31,985 bases of DNA from Euryarchaeota archaeon UBA19. Its GTDB lineage: Archaea > Thermoplasmatota > Poseidoniia > Poseidoniales > Thalassarchaeaceae. The DNA is taken from positions 1-31,985 of the forward strand of contig DAPQ01000005.1 in assembly GCA_002502175.1 (NCBI GenBank), read 5' to 3'. The notes under the pieces were generated by a model. That model worked only from the letters and a program-made list of their open reading frames with translations, was not told where the DNA came from and did not search any database. The position numbers were made by a program, and so were the translations under genes. Positions 1-8,753 of this stretch are shown here, in pieces. Positions within the stretch are counted from its first letter, which is position 1. Every line of letters starts with the position of its first letter.

Positions 1-23
1 TTCAAATCCTGTCCCCTGCACCA
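1..23 (+). tRNA. 3' end of a tRNA, truncated by the window edge
   Basis: The first 23 bases read as a T-loop (TTCAAAT, 1-7), the 3' strand of the T-stem (CCTGT, 8-12), the 3' acceptor strand (CCCCTGC, 13-19), discriminator A (20) and an encoded CCA (21-23). A T-rich stretch follows directly. The acceptor strand predicts a 5' end of GCAGGGG outside the window. The anticodon is not visible, so the amino acid cannot be named. The call rests on fit to the canonical tRNA 3' half. Confidence 0.75.
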
Positions 24-81
24 TTTTTCATCTAATGTGCCGACACTGTGTTGATAAGTGGGGTTTTCCTGCAATGGTTCA

Positions 82-2601
82 ATGAATCGCGCGTATGCCT
101 TACTCGCTAGCCTAATTTTGATTGCCACTCCAATGGCAGGTTGCCTTTCTGGTGAAGATTTGGAAGAACTTGTTGACGATGTCTTAGGATGTATGGACGA
201 AAATGCAGCCAATTACGAAGAAAATGCCACGACCGAGTTAGTTGGAGACTGCATTTACATGGCCACCACGGAGACTTTCATCGAGGCCATGACTGATATG
301 GGAAGTATCGAAGATATGCTAGAAGAGAGTCCGAAGGCAGGATACTCTCAGTCGATTTCATCGAGCGAGTGGAACCAAGATTTGGGGATGCAGATGGATG
401 TCGAGATAGAGGACATTGTAATGGCGGATCTTGACAATGACTCCGTCTATGTTCACAACTCAATTTCAATCGTAGGGTTATTGCAAATGGAATATACTCA
501 TGTGCAGGTCGGCGAGGTTGTCAATGTCCACCAGTTGGTGGGCGGAATGATGGTTCAAGGAGAGGCAACAACCGGCTCCTATCAAACTCGAGATGCAACT
601 CCCAATGTTTTGGAGGTAATCGCAGAACAGGGCGGACTCTTCAATGAAGGCGGACTCTTCAATGACGGAGATGATGATGATGATGGGGATGATGATGATG
701 GTGACTTACCAGAAGACGCAGTAATTACAATCACTATGAGTGATGATATGGAAACCCAGACAATGACAATGGAGTATGTGGAGGGTGGAGCAGAGATTAC
801 TATGACCATTCACATAGACCAGAATCAAGACCTTATGTCCATGAGCATGGAAACCGAAAACGGCTCTGCGACCTCATCAATAACTTACGAAGTGATGTGG
901 GGAGATGCAATAGTCATCGAGGTGGATGAGACTCTTCCAAAAACCTCGATTCCAGTTTGGTTAGATTTCGCAGGTGAGGATGAATTTGTCTGTGGAACAG
1001 GGGAGACAATTCCGATGGATTGGGTCGATGACGGCTACCCTGATTGTGAAGATGGTTCAGACGAATCTGACAATCACAGCGATGACGACCACGACGACCA
1101 CGGTGACGACGACCACGACGACCACCATGATGATGGCAATCATATCAGTTGGGCCAGTTATTATGACGGCTACTGCGAATGGGAAGGTTACTCTGATGCT
1201 ACTGATGCAGGAGAGGATTCTCGTTGGTGGTGCAAGATATCTCAGGACGATGAGGACTGGGAAAATTGGTGGTATTACTGTGAGCACCATGACTCAGACT
1301 GGCACTGCACTGACGACTTCGGACAGAGCGAGGAATTCGAGCACTCTGCTGACGGAGACGAGTGGTCAGGTTCGGAAGATGGAGAAGATGGACACGACGA
1401 CCACGGTGATGATGGACACGACGATGCCGGAGACGACGATTACGCATTCTACTGCTCAAATGACGGTGAAGATTACGCTGAATCAATGGGTGGAATCCTG
1501 TGCCCTGAAGGGCCAGGAGTAACTCCTGAATGTCCAAATGGAGAATCTTGTGTGTGCATTGATGTCGATGGTTCTTGTGACGACGGAGACGACGATTGGG
1601 GATATTACGCAGACGACGATGATGGATCGGATTCCGATGAGCCCGATGATGATGGACACGATGATGATGGACCACCATCACCTGAGGATGCAATGTATAT
1701 GACTGACTCAGATGGAGATGGCAACATGTCTCAAGAAGAGTTTGTTACATACTGGAACAATGAAAATCCGGACGCGCCGATAGACTCAGACCAATCCTTC
1801 CTAACAACTGAGGACGTAGAGGATTTGATTGAGTTGTGCGACTACGATGTTCCATCAGATCTCATTGACATCAATGAAATGCAGTGCTTCATCGATAACC
1901 TAGTCGGAATGATGCCTGATGATGAAAACACTCCGAGTCTGGATGACTTTTTCAATCACTTTGATACCGATGGTGACGGGCATCTTACAGCAACCGAATT
2001 CATAGATGCTAACGATGTTCCTGATGAAGATCAGGATGGTGTTCATGACATGTTTGACATGTATGACAATGATGAAAGCGGCGGTCTGGATTATTATGAA
2101 TTCGAGCCTCTTTACGATATGATGGTAGACAATGATGATGGCGACGATGGTGATGATGATGGCGATGGTATGGAGCGAAATGATGCTACCGGATTTGTCG
2201 CAGAGAATCAGACACTTAATGCTCCAATCACTGACTTTGAAGTTCACTTCCTCAGCGACTGTGAGGAGGAGTACGATGAGGAAGAGGATCAAATGATTCA
2301 GCCAGATCTAAGCGCCTGCACAAACGAATTCAGCATTCCACTAACCGGTGGAGAAGCGGAAGGTGTTACGATTACTTACACTGACCACGATGGTGACGGA
2401 CTTGTCTCGCCCGGAGATGAGATGTCGGTTGAATGGGGCGATTATGATGGTGAAGAGATTGACAAGATGGAAATTTACGACACCTATGCGTCCCAGTATT
2501 CATCAGAATCAGCAGCTATGCCACCTGTATTGCCCGGGTTTGGTGCAATACTTGGCGCTCTGGCTCTTCTAGGTGCAGCTGTAGCTAGTCGAAGAGACTG
2601 A
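82..2601 (+). CDS. Asp-rich calcium-binding lipoprotein with LDL-receptor-A-like and EF-hand motifs and a PGF-CTERM-like tail
   Basis: This 839-aa exported protein begins with a hydrophobic signal ending in a lipobox-like PMAGC (Cys21). Starting at ATG 82 puts the signal at the N-terminus; a GTG at 58 would add eight residues. Residues 36-56 resemble the small Cys-bounded GCxDxxAxNY...GDC motif of surface proteins. Around 300-331 there is an LDL-receptor class A-like pattern (IPMDWVDDGYPDCEDGSDE). Very acidic Asp/His/Gly tracts lie near 190-210, 330-355 and 435-455. EF-hand-like loops start near D542 (DSDGDGNMSQEE), D628 (DTDGDGHLTATE), D662 (DNDESGGLDYYE) and D768 (DHDGDGLVSPGD). The C-terminus is LPGFGAILGALALLGAAVA plus SRRD, a PGF-CTERM-like sorting segment. 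It probably sits on the cell surface and binds calcium or other cations. Its precise role is unknown. Carrying both a lipobox and a C-terminal anchor is notable. Confidence 0.85.
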   Translation: MNRAYALLASLILIATPMAGCLSGEDLEELVDDVLGCMDENAANYEENATTELVGDCIYMATTETFIEAMTDMGSIEDMLEESPKAGYSQSISSSEWNQDLGMQMDVEIEDIVMADLDNDSVYVHNSISIVGLLQMEYTHVQVGEVVNVHQLVGGMMVQGEATTGSYQTRDATPNVLEVIAEQGGLFNEGGLFNDGDDDDDGDDDDGDLPEDAVITITMSDDMETQTMTMEYVEGGAEITMTIHIDQNQDLMSMSMETENGSATSSITYEVMWGDAIVIEVDETLPKTSIPVWLDFAGEDEFVCGTGETIPMDWVDDGYPDCEDGSDESDNHSDDDHDDHGDDDHDDHHDDGNHISWASYYDGYCEWEGYSDATDAGEDSRWWCKISQDDEDWENWWYYCEHHDSDWHCTDDFGQSEEFEHSADGDEWSGSEDGEDGHDDHGDDGHDDAGDDDYAFYCSNDGEDYAESMGGILCPEGPGVTPECPNGESCVCIDVDGSCDDGDDDWGYYADDDDGSDSDEPDDDGHDDDGPPSPEDAMYMTDSDGDGNMSQEEFVTYWNNENPDAPIDSDQSFLTTEDVEDLIELCDYDVPSDLIDINEMQCFIDNLVGMMPDDENTPSLDDFFNHFDTDGDGHLTATEFIDANDVPDEDQDGVHDMFDMYDNDESGGLDYYEFEPLYDMMVDNDDGDDGDDDGDGMERNDATGFVAENQTLNAPITDFEVHFLSDCEEEYDEEEDQMIQPDLSACTNEFSIPLTGGEAEGVTITYTDHDGDGLVSPGDEMSVEWGDYDGEEIDKMEIYDTYASQYSSESAAMPPVLPGFGAILGALALLGAAVASRRD
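631..705 (+). repeat. 18-bp tandem duplication followed by GAT-triplet tract
   Basis: Bases 631-648 and 649-666 are two adjacent copies of GGCGGACTCTTCAATGAM, differing only at the last base. A run of GAT/GGT/GAC triplets follows to about 705. In the lipoprotein they encode a repeated GGLFNEGGLFND followed by an Asp/Gly-only linker. This looks like in-frame expansion within a disordered linker. It probably explains the long antisense and alternate-frame ORFs over this gene. Confidence 0.8.
1078..1137 (+). repeat. GAC/CAC triplet-rich Asp-His tract
   Basis: The DNA is a near-continuous run of GAY and CAY codons with occasional GGT, coding for alternating Asp, His and Gly (HDDHGDDDHDDHHDDG-like). 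A second, shorter tract of the same kind lies near 1393-1440. The Asp/His composition suggests a disordered, metal-binding linker. Such tracts are prone to slippage. Confidence 0.7.
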
Positions 2602-2642
2602 ATTGGCTCTAGAGCCAATACGACGAGTTCCGTAGGAACTCG
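2602..2642. other. Two consecutive perfect hairpins between lipoprotein and membrane-protein genes
   Basis: Directly after the lipoprotein stop, 2602-2619 is a perfect 18-bp palindrome (ATTGGCTCTAGAGCCAAT). Bases 2624-2642 form an 8-bp stem, CGAGTTCC/GGAACTCG, with loop GTA. No long T tract follows, so this is not a typical archaeal T-rich terminator. The second hairpin belongs to a recurring 3-nt-loop type seen at other gene boundaries in this window. Its function is inferred only: transcript end, processing or stability. Confidence 0.55.
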
Positions 2643-2655
2643 GAGGGCGAGACCG

Positions 2656-2672
2656 GCGGGTTGATGACCCGC
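2656..2672 (+). promoter_or_regulatory. Hairpin enclosing the start codon of the 703-aa membrane protein
   Basis: GCGGGT (2656-2661) pairs with ACCCGC (2667-2672), leaving loop TGATG. The ATG at 2664 therefore lies in the loop of a 6-bp GC-rich stem. Only weak purine-rich SD candidates (GGAGGGCGAGA, 2642-2652) precede it. The structure could limit translation initiation. Pairing is seen directly; regulation is inference. Confidence 0.45.
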
Positions 2673-4775
2673 CCCTCACCCAAACTGTTTGTGAGCGAGT
2701 CGGAGCCACTTGAAGAGACTGAGAAGAACAGTCTCGACAGGGAATTAGATCTTATTCGGGCTAGGCGAGAGGGAGACAAGAGATTCTTTCGTGGAGCCTT
2801 CGAAGACTATACTCTGCTAACCGGACTAATTATCGGGGCTGTGTTCTTTGGCGGAGTCTTCGCAATGTCCTCAGGTTGGGTCGCATCCGACTCAATTGTA
2901 GTTGACAAGACACTTTCAACAACACCGCTAGATCCTGGTGGCGAATGTGTTGACAAGAGAGGAGAAGTTTGGTTCAACGTCTTCTACGATGTTGATGGCC
3001 ACGTAATCAAGGTGATATCTCATAATGTCGACCCAGAAATTCAAACAGTTATCGGGATTGTAATTGTGATTTCGGAATCCGAATCGATTACTTTCTTGCA
3101 AGGTGGTGTTGGCGACCAAGAACTAGAATATGACCCCGAAGAATTAGCTAAAGGTCATTACAATGCATCTGCCTCAATCTGGCAAGTTACTACGGATTCG
3201 AACCTAGATGAAATGACGCAGGAAGATCTGCAGTCATTGGTCGAATCTTCTGGAGTCATTTTGCTTAGCAAAGAATTCGAAATAGAAAATTCCGCTCATG
3301 TGGAAATTATCGATGAAGACCCTAGGTCCTGTTGGACTATCCAAGGACTGGGTAATTGGGGCTGGATAATGATGGGTGCTGAATGGGTAGGCGGTCGTGA
3401 GGCTGCTATGCTAACAGGTGGAAGTGCCGGTATCCCTGCATGGTGGATGGCAATGGTTTCACTTGGAATGTCCTTGTTTTTCCTTTGTGTGCAATATCCG
3501 TTGATGCACAAGATGTATCATCGCGATACTGATGATATATTGAATGATGAACAACTTAGTAGGCTGATTAGTCGGACTTTACAACAGTCGACAGAAAAAT
3601 TGCACATTGACATTGTTTCCGATGAGTTGAAGATGCAATTGAGAACTATTTCGATAGACGTTCTCGTACCCTATACTACCCGCTCAACTACAATCGAGCA
3701 ACCATCCGACATCCGTGCAGAATTAACCAAAGGCTTGCTTGAGGAGTTCGCAGTCTTTGGAGAAATGAAACCACTTCAGATGAAAATTGTCTGTGTAGAT
3801 GAAGGAATACATGAGTCACATGAGGGAAATAGACGTTCATTGACCTCAGGTGAAATACCCGTTTTAACAGAGGATTATTCAGAATTCTTTGCAAATATGA
3901 GCACATATGGTTGGCTTGAAGTAGCAGCCAATAACAGCTTAAATCGCTGGTTTAAGAAACATGATTTGGTAGATTATGGAACTGCGGTATTGGCTGATGA
4001 AGACGCAGTGTTTGTTAGGGTGATTTACAAACCAGTCACACGATTTACCTATTTCTTATTCAAGCCTACATATCAGGATATGCAAGAGGATCTACATGCT
4101 CACTTAAGCAATGATTTGCAGAAGTATCTTGACGGACGGGTGCTGGTAGTCAGCGCTCGTAACGAGAAGGCTACTCTGTCTGATAGGGCTATGGCGGGCA
4201 GAGTAGAAGATCCGACATTAGGTGCCTATGGTTTGGCCCGTAAAGGCGCATTATTGGACCCAGTAATTGGTGGAATTAGACCAGACTCCAACTATGGAAA
4301 AGACGAATTGGTCGGTGAAGCACTAGTTGCGAAACAAGGAGGAATTACCGGAGCACTTCTACAAAACCCATTCATGGGCGATATTCTCTCCGGTGTAGAA
4401 TATATCGCCAATAAGAATCAACAAAGAATTGAGAAGTATGGCTTTTGGTTCCTAATTGTCTTCGTTTGGATACCATTCATGGCTAGCGGAGTTCTAGTTG
4501 GTGCTATGCTAGGGCTTGTTGCTCGAATGCGCTTCCAAAGGGTACTGGCTGCTTGTTTGATGGGAGGGACCGCAGCATCGCTTACTTGGGCATATACCGC
4601 TAAGGGAATTATTGAATTCATGGAAAGATACCACGCAGAAGCCTTCATTCCATTTGTCATATTACTCGCTATTGGATTCACACTATTGCACCTTGGGAGA
4701 AATAAAAAGAAGCGAAGAGAGGAATTATTCAGAGAGTCTATGGCTTTCTTTTCAGGTTCATCAGATTCGATGTAA
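2664..4775 (+). CDS. Unrecognised multi-pass membrane protein next to an ABC exporter
   Basis: This 703-aa protein matches no family I can name. After an acidic, charged N-terminus it has a TM helix at about 47-70. A roughly 180-residue, probably extracytoplasmic region follows, with Cys residues flanking it. A second helix lies near 255-280, then a long charged region of about 300 residues. Three helices cluster near 592-615, 625-648 and 660-680, ahead of a basic KKKRREE tail. The start is ATG 2664; TTG 2661 is equally in frame. The ABC ATPase starts 26 bases downstream and its permease follows, so a role with that exporter, for example as an accessory subunit, is possible but unproven. Confidence 0.75.
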   Translation: MTRPSPKLFVSESEPLEETEKNSLDRELDLIRARREGDKRFFRGAFEDYTLLTGLIIGAVFFGGVFAMSSGWVASDSIVVDKTLSTTPLDPGGECVDKRGEVWFNVFYDVDGHVIKVISHNVDPEIQTVIGIVIVISESESITFLQGGVGDQELEYDPEELAKGHYNASASIWQVTTDSNLDEMTQEDLQSLVESSGVILLSKEFEIENSAHVEIIDEDPRSCWTIQGLGNWGWIMMGAEWVGGREAAMLTGGSAGIPAWWMAMVSLGMSLFFLCVQYPLMHKMYHRDTDDILNDEQLSRLISRTLQQSTEKLHIDIVSDELKMQLRTISIDVLVPYTTRSTTIEQPSDIRAELTKGLLEEFAVFGEMKPLQMKIVCVDEGIHESHEGNRRSLTSGEIPVLTEDYSEFFANMSTYGWLEVAANNSLNRWFKKHDLVDYGTAVLADEDAVFVRVIYKPVTRFTYFLFKPTYQDMQEDLHAHLSNDLQKYLDGRVLVVSARNEKATLSDRAMAGRVEDPTLGAYGLARKGALLDPVIGGIRPDSNYGKDELVGEALVAKQGGITGALLQNPFMGDILSGVEYIANKNQQRIEKYGFWFLIVFVWIPFMASGVLVGAMLGLVARMRFQRVLAACLMGGTAASLTWAYTAKGIIEFMERYHAEAFIPFVILLAIGFTLLHLGRNKKKRREELFRESMAFFSGSSDSM

Positions 4776-4801
4776 GAAATCCGTTTAATGCGATAAATTA
4801 G

Positions 4802-5491
4802 GTGATTGAATTGGCAAATAATTTGGTAGAGATAGAAGGAATGAAGCGATATTATGAGATGGTATCTGGTACTGTAAAGGCGCTTAATGGAGTCAATATC
4901 GAAGTCAAAGAAGGAGAACGAATTATCCTTCTAGGACCATCGGGTTCTGGAAAAACCACCCTGCTAAATTGCATAGCTGCATTAGACAGTCCTACAGGGG
5001 GAAAATACTCGTTCGAAGGTAAGGAAGTGCCAAGAAATTCATCCGAAGAGATGACTACATTCCGAAGAGAAAATATCGGATATGTCTTCCAATTCTTCAA
5101 TCTATTACAAGATTTAACTGTACTAGAAAACATTCTGTTGATTCAAGAATTGGCCGGAGGCAGAGACGAAAGGCGTGCTCGAGAATTACTAGCTTTGGTA
5201 GGTCTAGAAGACGAGGTTGATCGTTTTCCTACAGAGATTAGTGGAGGGCAGCAGCAACGTGTTGCTATTGCTAGAAGTTTAGCAAAGAGACCGAAGTTAT
5301 TGCTGGGTGATGAATTAACTGGTAACCTAGACACAAAGACCTCTTCGATGGTCATGGAAGTTCTGGTCAAAGCCTGTGAAGCCGAGAATATCACCACTGT
5401 TTTCGTTACCCATGATGAGTCGCTTACTCGATATGCAACAAGGATAATCAGACTCGACAGCGGAGTCATTATTTCTGACGAAATTGTTTGA
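4802..5491 (+). CDS. ABC transporter ATP-binding protein, LolD/MacB-like
   Basis: The 229-aa ATPase powers the FtsX-type permease encoded 9 bases downstream. It has Walker A GPSGSGKTT (about 45-53), a Q-loop region (VFQFFNLL), signature SGGQQQR (about 147-153), Walker B LLLGDELTGNLD (about 164-175) and the H-loop in VFVTHD. Length and motif order fit the LolD/MacB/FtsE group. The usual ADEPTGNLD of this group appears here as GDELTGNLD, with Pro replaced by Leu; the catalytic Glu is kept. The start is GTG 4802, so the protein begins VIELANNLVEIEGM before initiator decoding. By family, the system probably moves a lipid, lipoprotein, peptide or drug across or out of the membrane. The substrate cannot be read from sequence. 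Confidence 0.92.
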   Translation: MIELANNLVEIEGMKRYYEMVSGTVKALNGVNIEVKEGERIILLGPSGSGKTTLLNCIAALDSPTGGKYSFEGKEVPRNSSEEMTTFRRENIGYVFQFFNLLQDLTVLENILLIQELAGGRDERRARELLALVGLEDEVDRFPTEISGGQQQRVAIARSLAKRPKLLLGDELTGNLDTKTSSMVMEVLVKACEAENITTVFVTHDESLTRYATRIIRLDSGVIISDEIV

Positions 5492-5500
5492 GGTGATAGT

Positions 5501-7948
5501 ATGAAAGCACTGTTGACAAAGAGGCTTTTTCGGAGCCTTTGGCGTAGCAAAATTCGATTGGTTGCGGTAGTCCTAATCATAATGGTTGGAGTAATGTCGG
5601 GAATCGCATTCGGTCATTATGCTAATGTAGCAACCAATACCTATTCTAATATCTATGAAGATTCCGAAAACGGCGTAAATTTGGCCGATATCTGGATTGA
5701 AAATCCGAGGGCTGTTTGGGATTTAGAAGAATCTGAAACTCTATGTGAACAAATTTCACAACAATGGACAAATACTGAATTGCCTATGGTAGAATGTGAA
5801 CCTCGTTTAGTTCTAGAAGGCCTATTGATAGCCTCTGAAGATGATGGCTCAGAGCGGCTGGTACCAGCTGTTTGGCATGGAATCGATGAGGGATATGTAG
5901 ATCGAGTTTGGATGCCTACTGATTCATGTTGTGAGGGTCGTCTAGCGGAGTCCCATGATGAAATAGTACTCGATGCACATGTAGTTGAGGGATTAGGAGT
6001 CGAGTTAGGCGACACTGTTACAATCGGTGCAGGTCAAGGAACCTTGAATTACACAATAGTAGGATTTGGGTATCACCCAATGCATCTTTATTTCGCAGCA
6101 CCAGGGTCAATAGTACCCGCTGAATCTGGTACTTTTGCAACAGGATATCTAACTTCATCAGGATTAGAAGCATTAGCAAACGTTTCTGCAGGAACTGCAA
6201 ATTTACTGTTGATTGATGTTTTGGGTACTCCCGATTATGATTTACAATCGTCAGATGAAAAAGAAGGTGAAGAACTCTCAGCAATTATTGATTCGATGAC
6301 AATTACAGTTACTGAAATCGACCAATCGGCAATCATCTATGACCGTTCAGGGGTAGAGTCAGTTGAAATCCTTAGGTCTGATGCTGAAGGTGCAATGAAA
6401 ACATATCCAGTAATTACAGCAATGCTGGTACTAGTAGCTGGAATTACAATATTTTTGAGTCTACAAAGATTAATTCAATCGCAAGCAAGAGAAATCGCGA
6501 TTCTCAGGACACTAGGAATCCCGCGTTCAGCGATTATGCCGTCTTACGTTTTAGCACCAATGGGAATTGGTTTGTTCGGAACAATTCTTGGAATTATTGG
6601 TGGTATTTTCTTTGGCTCTCCCGCTATGGAATTAGTTTACACAAACATAATCGGCATTCCAGTCGTAGCCGACCAGTTTTCATTCATTCAGGTCTTTGAA
6701 ATTTCGATAATCACAATGCTTCTTGTAATGTTTTCAGGAATTAGACCTGCATGGCAGGCTGCTAATTTAGACCCCTTGAAAGTCCTTAGGGGTCAAGCCG
6801 AAGTCAAGTTATCGTCCAAAGCAATGCAGCAATTTACTTCGAAACTTCCAACCACAATTGGACTCACAATTAGGTCAAGTACCCGTAAACCAATTCGTTT
6901 GGCTTTCACTTTCTTTGCAGTTGGATTATCGATGCTAATTCTCGGCTCAATGCTATTTATGATGGATTCAATGGAGAATGTTTTCATCGGCAATGCTGAT
7001 GAGAGTTCCAACTGGGATCAACAAGCAATAGTATATCCTGGAATGGAAGTAGAAATTGTAGAATGGGCGGAAGACAACTCAATCGATTACGAACTATTGC
7101 TTACCCTACCAGCAAATCCAGATGGTGATTCTAGGCAATTAACAGCAATGGGTTTGGATGTATTTTCGACATCAGGAAATCAAGCTATGCAGACATTGAG
7201 TTTGATTGAAGGAGATTTACCGAATCAGGGTAGCAACCCTCCAGAGGTATTGGTAGATGAAGGAATACAACACTTCCTTGGATGGGAAGTTGGAGAAGTG
7301 CAGGCAATCAGATTTGGTTCACAACTTGTTGAGTTCAAGATAATTGGAATAACTGAGGGTGAGATTGCTAGAACAGTTTACTTCCATCGAGCGGATTTGG
7401 CTTCCGAAGTCGACCTAGAGGCAACCTCCGTATTCTTGTCTTATCCAGAGGAGTTTAACAGAACAAATGAGTTAGGAGATATGTCAATTGGAATTATCGA
7501 TAAACAACAAACCATTGATGCGATGGAATCACTTATGGAACAGCAACAAGGTTTCTTCATTGCGATTCAATTCTTAGGAATAGTAGTCGCAATAGTGGTT
7601 TTGTTTAACACTCTAATAATCAACTTAGCAGAGCGAGATTTGGAATTAGCAACACTCAGAGTGCTAGGCGCACCGATTAGTAGAATTGGTTCGATGATGC
7701 TTGGTGAACACTTCGCTATTGGCTTGATAGGCGGAGTTTTAGGGGCTATATTTTCAATTCTTGGAACTCAATGGATGATTAGTAATTTAGTTCAATGGTC
7801 GTTTTATTTCAAGGTCGATGCTGATCCTTTAATTTCTTCATACCTAGTTGGAATTGTATTATTTATCTCGGTCGCATTAACTCCCGTAGGTATGTGGAGA
7901 GTACATAGAATGGACCTTGTTGAAAAGGTCAAAGAATTTTCAAATTGA
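5501..7948 (+). CDS. ABC transporter permease with two FtsX domains
   Basis: This 815-aa permease partners the ATPase just upstream. One TM helix near residues 16-38 precedes a large extracytoplasmic region to about 300. A first FtsX block of three helices spans about 303-430 and contains the coupling-helix-like segment AREIAILRTLGIPRS. After a second N-terminal-like helix near 460 and another external domain, a second FtsX block lies at about 685-800 with ERDLELATLRVLGAP. This duplicated layout is typical of long MacB/LolCE-type permeases in archaea and Gram-positive bacteria. The start ATG 5501 follows an SD (GAGGTGAT) that overlaps the ATPase stop, so the two are likely co-translated. Substrate unknown. 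Confidence 0.92.
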   Translation: MKALLTKRLFRSLWRSKIRLVAVVLIIMVGVMSGIAFGHYANVATNTYSNIYEDSENGVNLADIWIENPRAVWDLEESETLCEQISQQWTNTELPMVECEPRLVLEGLLIASEDDGSERLVPAVWHGIDEGYVDRVWMPTDSCCEGRLAESHDEIVLDAHVVEGLGVELGDTVTIGAGQGTLNYTIVGFGYHPMHLYFAAPGSIVPAESGTFATGYLTSSGLEALANVSAGTANLLLIDVLGTPDYDLQSSDEKEGEELSAIIDSMTITVTEIDQSAIIYDRSGVESVEILRSDAEGAMKTYPVITAMLVLVAGITIFLSLQRLIQSQAREIAILRTLGIPRSAIMPSYVLAPMGIGLFGTILGIIGGIFFGSPAMELVYTNIIGIPVVADQFSFIQVFEISIITMLLVMFSGIRPAWQAANLDPLKVLRGQAEVKLSSKAMQQFTSKLPTTIGLTIRSSTRKPIRLAFTFFAVGLSMLILGSMLFMMDSMENVFIGNADESSNWDQQAIVYPGMEVEIVEWAEDNSIDYELLLTLPANPDGDSRQLTAMGLDVFSTSGNQAMQTLSLIEGDLPNQGSNPPEVLVDEGIQHFLGWEVGEVQAIRFGSQLVEFKIIGITEGEIARTVYFHRADLASEVDLEATSVFLSYPEEFNRTNELGDMSIGIIDKQQTIDAMESLMEQQQGFFIAIQFLGIVVAIVVLFNTLIINLAERDLELATLRVLGAPISRIGSMMLGEHFAIGLIGGVLGAIFSILGTQWMISNLVQWSFYFKVDADPLISSYLVGIVLFISVALTPVGMWRVHRMDLVEKVKEFSN

Positions 7949-7961
7949 TGCCGGTGATTTG

Positions 7962-8741
7962 ATGCGAGTAGTGACTTGGAATGTTAATGGAATTCGTGCG
8001 GCTATTCGAAAAGGCATGGATGTTTGGATGGCTAAAATCGATGCAGATGTTTGGCTATTGCAAGAGGTAAGGGCATTACCTGAACAATTACCTAAGGATT
8101 GGGAATTACCCTCTGGGCATGAAGTCATTTGGCATCCTGCAGAAAAAAAGGGCTACTCGGGCGTGGCCTCCTTTTCTCGTGTTGGGATGGAAGAAATAAC
8201 AAGAGGAATCGATACTGAATTAGATCCTGATGATTTGGAAGGAAGAGTCCTAACGACCAAATCTGGAGGGTTGACTTGCATCAATATCTACCTGCCAAAT
8301 GGTAGCTCAGGTCCAGCGAGGCAGGCCTACAAAGACCAGTGGCTCGAAGATCTATTGATTTGGGCCAAACAATATCTGAATTCTTCCGAGCCGGTTGTTT
8401 TGGTCGGAGATTTGAATATCGCACATACTGAAAATGATATTTGGAATCCAAGTGGAAATCGGATGACATCAGGATTCCTTGACCATGAGAGAGAATGGTT
8501 CAGCCGCTTCCTTGATAGTGGCTGGCATGATTTGCATAGAATTCACTTCGGGGACAGAAAAGGACCCTACACTTGGTGGTCGAATAGAGGTCAAGCAAGG
8601 GCACTTGACAGGGGTTGGCGCATCGATTATGTTCTGGCTAACGATGCAGCCTTTTCAGCCTTTGAATCCGCAGAGGTAAATCGTCAAGCCGGTTTGGATT
8701 GTTCTGATCATGCACCTCTAATTATTGACTTTAATTTCTAA
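7962..8741 (+). CDS. xth: Exodeoxyribonuclease III / AP endonuclease
   Basis: This 259-aa enzyme of the EEP (exonuclease-endonuclease-phosphatase) superfamily acts in base excision repair, cleaving at abasic sites and removing 3' blocks. It has VTWNVNGIRA (Asn7), LLQEVRAL (metal-binding Glu35), GDLNIAHTENDIWNP (near 150) and the C-terminal SDHAPLIIDF with catalytic Asp-His (near 248). WWSNRGQARALDRGWRIDYV matches the substrate-binding region of XthA. I chose ATG 7962, preceded by GGTGAT, because the catalytic domain starts immediately there; an upstream in-frame ATG at 7917 would overlap the permease by 32 bases. It follows the transporter closely but is not functionally linked to it in any obvious way. 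Confidence 0.93.
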   Translation: MRVVTWNVNGIRAAIRKGMDVWMAKIDADVWLLQEVRALPEQLPKDWELPSGHEVIWHPAEKKGYSGVASFSRVGMEEITRGIDTELDPDDLEGRVLTTKSGGLTCINIYLPNGSSGPARQAYKDQWLEDLLIWAKQYLNSSEPVVLVGDLNIAHTENDIWNPSGNRMTSGFLDHEREWFSRFLDSGWHDLHRIHFGDRKGPYTWWSNRGQARALDRGWRIDYVLANDAAFSAFESAEVNRQAGLDCSDHAPLIIDFNF

Positions 8742-8753
8742 AATGGGATTAGT

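Noticed and set aside
1..57. tRNA-associated integrated element at the left edge
   Set aside because: A tRNA 3' end is a common integration site, but no integrase, direct repeat of the tRNA end or phage-like gene is visible in the window.
1078..1440. CRISPR-like or minisatellite array in the GAC/CAC tract
   Set aside because: There are no spaced identical repeats with unique spacers. The pattern is in-frame codon repetition for Asp, His and Gly inside one coding region.
974..1693. Long plus- and minus-strand ORFs (974-1522 plus, 1199-1693 minus) inside the lipoprotein gene
   Set aside because: They come from the same GAC/GAT/CAC repeat read in other frames. Their products are runs of Thr/Met or His/Arg without a domain. 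The lipoprotein frame has signal peptide, EF-hands and anchor.
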